From positions 372,001 to 436,000 of the forward strand of contig QJPP01000279.1 of assembly GCA_003996215.1 (NCBI GenBank): DNA of 64,000 bases, read 5' to 3'. The position numbers and the translations under genes are program-made. The notes below the pieces were generated by a model that saw only the letters and a list, made by a program, of their open reading frames with translations, had not been told where the DNA came from and ran no database searches. Positions within the stretch are counted from its first letter, which is position 1; each line of letters starts with the position of its first letter. Below, one piece after another: positions 56,631-64,000 of this stretch. The stretch comes from Jaltomata sinuosa. Its lineage: Eukaryota; Streptophyta; Magnoliopsida; Solanales; Solanaceae.

Positions 56631-57267
56631 AATAAAAAGCAAGGCAGTGACCCCATCTTGCTCCAGTTAAGAGAAGAAGTTCACAAGAAGAAGGTTATGG
56701 CTTTTTCCCAAGAGGGGGAATTTTGTCCTAAGGTACCAAGGTAGGTTGTGTGTTCCAGATATTGACGGTCTCAAAGAGAGGATTACGACAAAAGCTTACA
56801 GTTCTAGGTAATCCATTCATCCCGGCTCCACAAAGATGTACTATGTACGACTTTATAGAGGTCTATTGGTGGAATAACATGAAGTGGAAAATCATAGATT
56901 TTATAGCTAAGTGTCCCAATTGTCAGCAGGTCAAGGTTGAGCACCAATGGACCTGTACTATGGCTTAAAATATAAATATTTCTAAGTAGGAATGAGAGAT
57001 AATAATGATAGACTTTATAATAGGTTTACCATGATGTCGTCGTTAGCATGATTTGATTTGGCTGATTGTAGACTGAATGACTATATTATCCAACTTTTTG
57101 CTCATTAAGACAACAAATTCAGCAGAAGACTATGTCAAGTTGTACATTCGTGAGATAGTCAGACTCCATGGGATTACTGTATATATTATTTTAGATAGGG
57201 GTGCTCAGTTTACCACTCAATTCTAGAAGTCTTTTCTGAAGGGTTTGCATACAACATATTCTCAACT
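56631..57267 (+). pseudogene. G integrase, finger and partial core
   Basis: EVYWWNNMKWKIIDFIAKCPNCQQVKVEH (written here only as landmark pieces: YWWNNMK, CPNCQQVK) lies at 56860-56945. The His pair of the finger is damaged. The core follows with MIDFIIGLP, ISAEDYVKLYIREIVRLHG-type sequence near 57110, and ILDRGAQFTTQF near 57190, with stops near 57030, 57078 and 57224. It stops near 57262, where G-family LTR sequence takes over. Confidence 0.78.
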
Positions 57268-58741
57268 GGTTGTATAGAATGTACAACTAGTGCACAGTCT
57301 ATAAAATGGACCATGAAAGAAAACCAGAAGAACCTAAATATTCCATGTCTCTATGGGTAGGTTCACCATCTGTGAACCTGTTCCACAGCCCGTGAACGCA
57401 AATCATGAAAATGATTAAGAGACCTAGAAAATCTAAGAAAAAAAAATGGGTCAAACCACAATTCGTGCACTTGATCCACGGCCCGTGAACCCAATATGTG
57501 TAATCGATTCAGAGACTTAGCAAATCTTAGAAAAAGTTTGATGGCTCAAACCATGGTTCGTGAACCTATTTCACAATTCGTTAAATAGACCATGCATAAA
57601 AATTCTTGGACTTTTAAAAGACGTATAAGATGTTTCTTTACCCACTTTTCCATTTCAAGATCAACTTTATTAGTTCCTAGAGCTCTCTTCCACACTCCTA
57701 TGTATAGGTAAGTCTTCTGCATAATTCTTTAAGATAAATTCATGTGTTCTAACCCAAATTTTGGTATTTCTAACAAGATTCCTAATCCAAAAATCTTATG
57801 GTCCTTCTGAAAAATGTTTCCCTAAGTCCCAAGAATAGAAGATACAAACTCTTCTCGTAGTTTCAGAATGCTCAAGTTATGTAAGGCTAACCCTTCAGTG
57901 TGGTAACCATGTTATTCCCCACATCTATGTCTAGAATTATAAGTCAGTCCCCAAATTAAAGCTAGGGTTCATAAATGGTTCTATGGCCTAAGTTCTCTAT
58001 TCTTGATTATGATTCTTATGTTTCCCCATGATACATAGCACAATACCCTGGGCTTAAAACCTATTCTCTAATTGCTATATCTCATCCATGTTTAGAAGTT
58101 CAGTAAAGTTGATTTTCGCTCTTTCCCATGCTTTATAGATTTTGCTTATGTTTTTCTATGAACATACTATTTGTTTGCAAGTTACCTCATAAAGATATAC
58201 AGACCTCCTATTGCATATTGGAATGCTTTATTTCTCATAAAAATAAATGACATCTTCTTTTGAAAATCCTAACTATTCTTCGCTTGATATTGATAAATCT
58301 CATTGCTATTACTCAAACAAGCATGTAACGCATGCTTTCATATTTGTCCAGTAAAATATGAATATTTTATAATGAGAATTCAGTCAGCATAACTTCTAAT
58401 GAATTAGAGCATTAGGCTCAATCATCAGATAGTTCAGGTAGATTTTGCTTATGTTTTTCTATGAACCTACTATTTGTTTGAAAGTTACCTCATAAAGATA
58501 TACAGACTTCCTATTGCATATTGGAATGCTTTATTTCTCATAAAAACAAATGACATCTTCATCTAAAAATCCTAGCTATTATTTGCATGATATTGAGAAA
58601 TCTCATTGCTATAACTCAAACAAGCATGTAACATATGCTTGCATATTTGTCCAGTAAAAGATTAATGTTTTATAATGAGAATTCAGTCAGTATAACTTTT
58701 AATAAATTAGAACATTAGGCTCAATCATCAGATAGTTCAGG
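57268..58741 (+). repeat. G-family LTR piece inside G integrase
   Basis: It matches the G 3' LTR from about its position 100 on: TTGTATAGAATGTACAACTAGTGCA versus TTGTACGGACTGTACAACCAGTGCA in pieces, and TAGTTC(C/T)TAGAGCTCTCTT. It carries the GTGAACCTG/CCGTGAAC word cluster (57350-57600). The first 100 bp or so of the LTR are missing, so the piece is not a clean solo LTR. It includes the duplication at 58137-58741. Confidence 0.7.
58137..58741 (+). repeat. Tandem duplication, 2 units of about 302 bp
   Basis: AGATTTTGCTTATGTTTTTC starts at 58137 and again at 58440. Both units end ...ATCATCAGATAGTTCAGGT. The units differ by roughly 20 substitutions by eye. The unit lies in the downstream part of the G-family LTR. 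Confidence 0.88.
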
Positions 58742-58802
58742 TAGAATTTGAGCATAAGGCTTTCAGCATTGTTATATGAATTTGAGCAAGAAGCTCACAA
58801 GA

Positions 58803-59095
58803 ATTGGGCAGTGAACTGAGCTTAAAGATATGTTGAGGGCCTCAGTTCTCAAGTGTGTGGGTGATTTTTCACTCATTATTCCTACAAAAACTGTTGGGGT
58901 ATAAGATAACTTATCTTATGAAGAGAATCTAGTAGAAATTCTAGATCGTCAAGTTCGTAAGATGAGGACTAAGAAAGTAGCTCTAATTAAGGTTTTATGG
59001 AGGAATCAATTAGTTGAAGAGGCTACATGAGAATTCGAAGAAGATATGAAAGCTATTTATCCTCATCTATTCACTCCTCAAGAAAAAAATGTCTA
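58803..59095 (+). pseudogene. G integrase C-terminus fused across a deletion, with chromodomain
   Basis: One frame reads GQ-stop-TELKDMLRASVLKCVGD. The LEDMLRA segment of the core is joined directly to the KKCVGDPS segment that lies about 130 codons downstream in A and D. The region between (DFKGSW to HPVFHVS) is deleted. After a stop at 58900 it continues with SYEENLVEILDRQVRKMRT, IKVLWRNQLVEEAT, stop, EFEEDMKAIYPHLF: a recognisable chromodomain. It ends at TAA 59094. Confidence 0.82.
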
Positions 59096-59338
59096 ACGTA
59101 ATAGCTTTACTCTTATAATAGATCCAAAAAAAAATTATGCCTCATGTTTTCATGTTATAGTTCCTGCGTTTATGCTTTACTTATGTGATCTTGAATAGTT
59201 GGTTGTAAATTTTGATGCTAGTGTAGTTAAGTTCATATTAGTGAGCGTAGCTCCAGACATACAAAAAATAGTTTGTTCATACATTTCATTCTAGCTTTGA
59301 CTGTCATTCGAGGACATACTATCCAAAGGGTGAGTTAT
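59096..59338 (+). other. G 3' untranslated region and PPT
   Basis: It contains CATTCGAGGACATACTATCC and CAAAGGGTGAGTTAT just before the LTR, corresponding to the CATTCGAGGA-PPT arrangement of A and D. No coding sequence. Confidence 0.65.
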
Positions 59339-59803
59339 TGTAATACCTTGAATTTAAAACCAGCGTTAATACAATACTTAGCCCATCTTAAACCAGAACC
59401 CAGGAGTCCATGACTGCTTGTACGGACTGTACAACCAGTGCATGATCCATGAAATAGATCATGAATGCTAACTAAAAGAACCTAAACTTGCTAGGTCTCC
59501 ACGTACAGGTTCATGTTCCGTGAACCTATTCCATGGACCGTGAACCCAAATCGAGAAAATAATTAAGACACTTAGCAAATATTAGATAAAATTTGATGTC
59601 TAAAACCATGATTTGTGAACCTAGTTCACGGTCTATGAAACAAACTGTGTGTAAAAAATTCCTAGACTATTAAAAGATGCGTTGGATATTTCTTTCCCCA
59701 CTTTTCCACTTCCAGATCAATTTTATTAGTTCTTAGAGCTCTCTTTTAGCTTCCTAAGGATCGGTAAGCCTTCTCCATCATTCTTTAAGAGACATTCATG
59801 TGT
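59339..59803 (+). repeat. G 3' LTR, truncated by H (465 bp)
   Basis: It starts TGTAATACCTTGAATTT. The word cluster is 59450-59640 (TTCATGTTCCGTGAACC, CCATGGACCGTGAACCC). It is cut at 59803, where TGTAATGACC of H begins. Confidence 0.8.
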
Positions 59804-62800
59804 TGTAATGACCCTTTTGGTCATTGTCATGTTTTTGCCTTCTTTGTAGTGTTAGAGCATTTTTGTAGTAGCCCCAAGTCATTTATGACTTGTTAGGACT
59901 GATAGTTTGGTTCCCAGGCCATTCGTTAGGTCTTTATGATCATTTATCTATTTTAGAGCCTTAACTTAGGAAATCATTGACTTTAGTCGAAATTCTTAGC
60001 TAGCATGCTCAAAATCAAATTCTGACAGTTTCGTCAGATCTGAAATATAGACTTTGGTCTAGCTAGACCTTTAGTCGAGGTCTGAGAACTTCTGGTATGG
60101 TTCTGTCAAACTTTTTGAGATTTTAGGCCTGTTGGAGTTAGAAGTTTGACTTTGGTCAACTTTTAATGATCGGAGCATCAAATTCAAAATCTAACGATTC
60201 CATAATCTCTGGAATGTTAAGTTTGAGTTAGGTAGGTGGTTGGTTTGGGTCCCGAGTGAACTGGGCTCATTTTGAGTATTTGGTTGGAATTCACCAATGT
60301 TGACTTGGGTCAGTATTTCATTAAAATGACCTTGTATAATAGTTTCATCAATTATATTGAGTCCGAAATGTCGTTTCTACTCTAGTTACATATTTGGTTT
60401 GCATGTATCGGGTTTTGATTGTGCCTAAAACCCCTGGCGGAGTGTTTCATAAATTGCAAATTTTCTGCAGCTGAGCAGTGCTCAACGCGATCGTGCAGGT
60501 CCACAGCCATCGCGCCTGGGCACCAGAATCGCGCAGGTGCCCGTGTTGCTCCTTCAGCGCGATCACACTTGGGGATTGCGATCGCGCAGCTGTGTGACCT
60601 ACACATTAAAAGTTCATTCCCTCAAATTTTCCATTGTTCTCATCTTCCCTATCACTCTAAACTCTCTCTCACACCATAAACATGTACTAAATCATTTCCC
60701 AGCTGTGAGAGTTCATCGATTAGAGGATTTTATCATTTCCCCCTTGATTTGGTAAGTCCCCCTTCTTCAATTCTTGCATTGTTATGGCTAAAACCTCCAT
60801 TAATGCTCCTTACTTAGCTTGGGGGTTGATTCTTGCATTGTAGCTGTGGGTTAAGGTTTTATCATTTGTTGAGACGCGTATTGCACCTCATGGACCTTGT
60901 TCCCTCTCTTCGTAGTGCATAATTCTCCATTTTTACTCTTGTTTATGTTAATTTTTTGCATTTTGATTCCTCCTCTTCTCTAGGCTATTCAAGGACCTTT
61001 CCTTGCCCGAATTATGCTCAACTTCTGAGCATGTGTTTCTAGCTATGTTGGGAACATTGTGGCAACTTTCATTTTTGGTTCTAGGTTATGGGGCCCATGG
61101 GCCAGATTTTGACTCAGCTAAATTATTAACATTATGGGTGTTGTTAACTTCATATTAATGGAAAGATGTTATTTTTGATAGTTTGAGTGCTATTCTGGGC
61201 TTCACGGAGCTGTTCATTCTTAGGCTTTGGCTTCCCAGAAGCCTATCATCATACGCCCGGTAAGTTACGGCTTACCCACATTAGACTTTGCATATATAGG
61301 ATATAATTATACTATCTAACATCTTTGGGTTGGGTTTACTAGGTTGGCACCCCATACGTTATTTGCTTTCTTCTTGTCCATTCTTATTTTCCTACGTTGG
61401 CTTTAGTATTTGAACTAGTTTTGTAGTATTACTCCTTATGGCCCCGTGTGGCCTTGTAATTGCCTTTGGACCATAGATGGTGGGATTTGGGAAATGTCTG
61501 TGAGTCCTGGACATTTATTTGTGATTAAGAGCTTGTTATCTATGTTATAGAGTGGATTGAGCCTGTGCAGGGCCGGTAGGTTAATTGTGAGCCGTGGGGC
61601 TATTGATTGCTTATGATCATATTATTATTATCATGAAAAAGGGTTTCTTTCATTGATTTACTACTATTATGGCTGCGGGACTTACTATCACCAGTTTTCT
61701 AAACCTTGCATGGCCTCAAGGGCCCATTTTCAGTATAAATGACTTAAAATGGATTTAAAACTGGTTTTTGAATCTTCTTAGAGTAAAAGAGATTTTTATG
61801 ATGTTTCAAACTGACACTAGACTTGGCTGGGCCAGAGGCTGGGTCGGAGCATTAGACATGCCTTTTTTACTAATTTTTGACCCGGATAGATTCTTTGCAC
61901 GAAATTTATGGATATTGAGAGTTTTATGTGGTTGTGGAGACCTCCATAGACCTTGCTAATCCGGATTAGAGGCTATGAGCCGAGAGTGACAAAAGAAGGG
62001 TATATGGGGGAGTAGAGGTATATGGGGTAAGCCTTTCTTGGGTCTTACCTGCTGGACCTACGGGCACCAGAGTAGGTGCATACGGTACCAGTGGCATTCC
62101 ATAGCATATCATATATTGTTTTCACAATTCCACCCTTGTTTGCTATTTACTGAGTGTACCCTCCAGTAGTATGGGATGCTGGAGGGTTTGTTTTCACTTG
62201 TATGTGTTCCTCATGTGTATGGGTGCCCATTAGGACTGTAGGTAGATTGGTTTACTCGTTCATTTTATAGTTACTGGTTAGTTTTATTTCAGATCATCTT
62301 TACCTTGTGAGTTATTCTGCTAGCATGATTATGTGAAGTTACTTTTCCTTCCCTCCCTTTTATTTGTCGTTATCGGTATACTTCCACGTTCTTAAACCCT
62401 CTGTATATAGTGTTGTTGCAAGGATCCAGTTGCGTTCTCTATTCCTTCACCCATGTTCTATGATATATATCTTCTGTGGCTAGCATAGTAAACTTATTTT
62501 TCCTTGTCTTCTATCGCTTTTGTGTGTTTTCCTCTGTTTGTTTCTGTGACTACTTCATTCTTATCTGCTATTTACTGCTTTTGTATCTTATATATGCTCA
62601 GTCTGCCTATGATGCCTATTGGGTACCTATTGCTATGCAATTGGTGCTTATACTACACATTTATATCTTCCCGGTGCAGATCCTAGTGTGAGCTATTATC
62701 GCTGATCGTGTAGACTCGTACAACTTTTGGGCATCCAAGACGTAGGGTGCACCCCTGGCAACCAAGGCTTGGATTTACCTTATCTTTTGTTCTATTTACT

Positions 62801-63100
62801 CTTTTGCTATTCAGAGACAGTTGTATATTTGTATTTTGTACCCTCTTGTACTCTGTATATTTAGTAGTGGCTTCTATACTATGATACTAGGTTATGGGAT
62901 GGTTTAGCTTCCATATTTATATATGTATTTCAGGTTGTCTCCTCTTTTTATGTCTTCTTTACATTCTTCCACTTATTACTCCATCTTGTGTGTGCCTTAC
63001 TTCATTAATAGCCCATTACTAACTTTTCCGGGCTAGGGGGACTAGTTCACCTACAGGGGGTTATAGGTGATATCATGACTTGAGAAATTGGGTCGTGATA
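59804..63100 (+). repeat. H 5' LTR (3297 bp)
   Basis: It starts TGTAATGACC and ends GGGTCGTGATA (TGACA mutated). The CpG-rich cluster 60480-60600 has GCGATCGTGC, ATCGCGCCTGG, AGCGCGATC and GCGATCGCGCAG words. ORFs there (60382-60755) are chance ORFs over this cluster. Several F landmarks recur downstream, such as ATTGGGTACC near 62620. Confidence 0.82.
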
Positions 63101-63103
63101 TCT

Positions 63104-63115
63104 TGGTATTAGAGC
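63104..63115 (+). other. H primer-binding site (tRNA-iMet, one mismatch)
   Basis: TGGTATTAGAGC lies 3 bp after the LTR. One C-to-T change from TGGTATCAGAGC. Confidence 0.85.
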
Positions 63116-63321
63116 CCAAGTTCACCGGTGTCATCGATATAGGAGCCAATATCTAGTAGAGTCCTACAGATCAGGACAAAGACATCCACACCCTATTTCG
63201 GGAGGCTATAGTGGCATTTTAGGAAACATGGCTCTTTTGTTATATCTATATCATGTGTCTTATCCTAGATGGTTTCCTGAAATCTCATTTGTCCTTGTTA
63301 ACTCTTCCATAGATTGCTCGT

Positions 63322-64000
63322 ATGAGGTCTTCAACAGTGGACGAGGGAGAGCCTTTGATACCAGCATACCCAACTCCAGCTGGGGGTCGGGGTGGTAATA
63401 AAGGTCAAGGTCGAGGACGTGCCCAAGCATCGACACTAGTTACAGCTCCCAAGGCCGAGGTTGAGCCAAATTTAGTCCCAGATCAGCAGCCCATGGAATA
63501 GGGAGTAACCCAAGTGCCACCAGGGCCAGTAGCAACATCTGTACCCGCACCAGCCCCAGCTCTTTCATCTATTATCCGAGGTTTGTTTCTCCAATTGTTG
63601 GGTATGCCTTCAAATATAGCTCAGACATCCACTCGGGGGGTAGACTTGGGTGTTCAGAGTTCAAGAGCGCAACCTACTACTGTGGCTCCTCGTGTAGAGG
63701 TTCTATTAGTACCTACAGTTGCTCAGCCTCTTTCTCCTTGCCCAGTTATGATAGAGTCAGAGCAGAAGGCTCTGGGATAATTTCTGAGATTGACTCCACC
63801 AAGGTTCTCCGATGCTCCCGTATAGTATGCTTATGACTTTATTTATACTTGCGAGAAAATGCTTTATCATCTTGATTTATTGGATACTCAAGGGGTCGGT
63901 TATACTACTTATCAGCTAGAGGGCCCAACTAATCTATGATGGAGGACCCAGTTAAATTACAGACCATCTCAGTCTCCTCAGTTGACTTAGAGAGAGTTCT
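63322..64000 (+). pseudogene. H gag N-terminal part, cut by window end
   Basis: The start is ATG 63322 (MRSSTVDEGEPLIPAYPTPA), then a GGRGGNKGQGRGRAQ basic tract and a Pro-rich region. One frame continues to the window end through TAG near 63499, TAA 63778, TAG near 63823, TGA near 63937 and TAG near 63988. The capsid-like segment FLRLTPPRFSDAPV, YAYDFIYTCEKMLYHLDLLD and YTTYQLEGPTNL, stop, W is clear (a Trp codon became TGA). Gag of a chromovirus-type element, non-functional. Confidence 0.8.

Larger units (their letters stand above)
54481..59803 (+). mobile_element. Chromovirus G, 5'-truncated and multiply disrupted
   Basis: The order is RT (from about 54505), hAT-like insertion (54848-55957), RNase H, integrase N-terminus and core, a G-family LTR piece (57268 to about 58741), fused integrase C-terminus and chromodomain (58803-59095), PPT region and 3' LTR (59339-59803) cut by H. 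There is no gag, PBS or 5' LTR. Confidence 0.8.
59804..64000 (+). mobile_element. F-like chromovirus H, 5' LTR and gag start
   Basis: LTR 59804-63100, PBS 63104-63115, then gag running past the window end. The LTR is homologous to F LTRs (TGTAATGACCCTTTTGGTC, TTTTAGAGCCTTAACTTAGG). It is inserted in the G 3' LTR. Confidence 0.82.

Noticed and set aside
60382..60755. ORFs of 72-86 codons over the CpG-rich block
   Set aside because: They are in the H LTR and are long only because stop codons are rare in CpG-rich DNA. They occur on both strands.
1..64000. tRNA genes, rRNA, pararetrovirus-like movement or coat protein genes
   Set aside because: No sequence with the expected motifs was seen. tRNA-like matches are only the primer-binding sites.

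Overview
This window looks like repeat-dense nuclear DNA of a flowering plant, probably an asterid and perhaps Solanaceae. That placement rests on the general look of the Tekay/Del-type chromovirus and Athila-type Ty3/gypsy elements and is only an inference. I find no host protein gene, rRNA or tRNA. Almost every base belongs to nested LTR retrotransposons or to two hAT-like non-autonomous DNA transposons. All coding sequence is decayed gag-pol.

Layout, with local family names A-J: 1-1910 is an A-family LTR (+). 1911-2393 is a hAT-like remnant. 2394-2447 is a scrap of gag (-). 2448-4874 is the 5' part of Athila element C1 (+). It is interrupted in gag by same-family element C2 (+, 4875-13213), which has its 5' LTR, PBS, gag, pro, RT, RNase H, integrase and post-pol region but no 3' LTR. 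13214-24135 is chromovirus D (-), a near-complete LTR-internal-LTR copy (D1) joined to 572 bp of a second internal region (D0). 24136-39542 is Athila-derived element B (-), which carries gag and protease only. It is split by chromovirus A (-, 25522-34533), a complete element with a perfect 5-bp target duplication. 39543-53635 is Athila relic E (-), split by chromovirus F (+, 41154-52595), which has 3.6-kb LTRs. 53636 to about 54480 is Athila-type LTR J (+). About 54481-59803 is chromovirus G (+), carrying a 1110-bp hAT-like insertion in its RT, a G-family LTR piece in its integrase and an internal 302-bp duplication. 59804-64000 is F-like element H (+), with a 3.3-kb LTR and a gag start running off the window.

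D has C2 sequence on its left and B LTR sequence on its right, with no matching target duplication. C2's 3' end and the rest of B's left LTR are missing. The simplest reading is recombination between two D copies, one sitting in C2 and one in B, which deleted the DNA between them. By eye D is youngest (its copies differ by roughly 2%), A is intermediate and F is old.

The most interesting non-coding pattern is shared by all LTR families here, whatever their lineage. In each, a short GC- or CpG-rich cluster of near-palindromic words sits just upstream of a TATA-like core, with different words in each family. Other points of note are a stem-loop module after Athila pol, an array of 46-bp palindrome-bearing repeats in D LTRs, and the gag-pro-only architecture of B. 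I see no evidence of a novel host system such as a defence locus or gene cluster.
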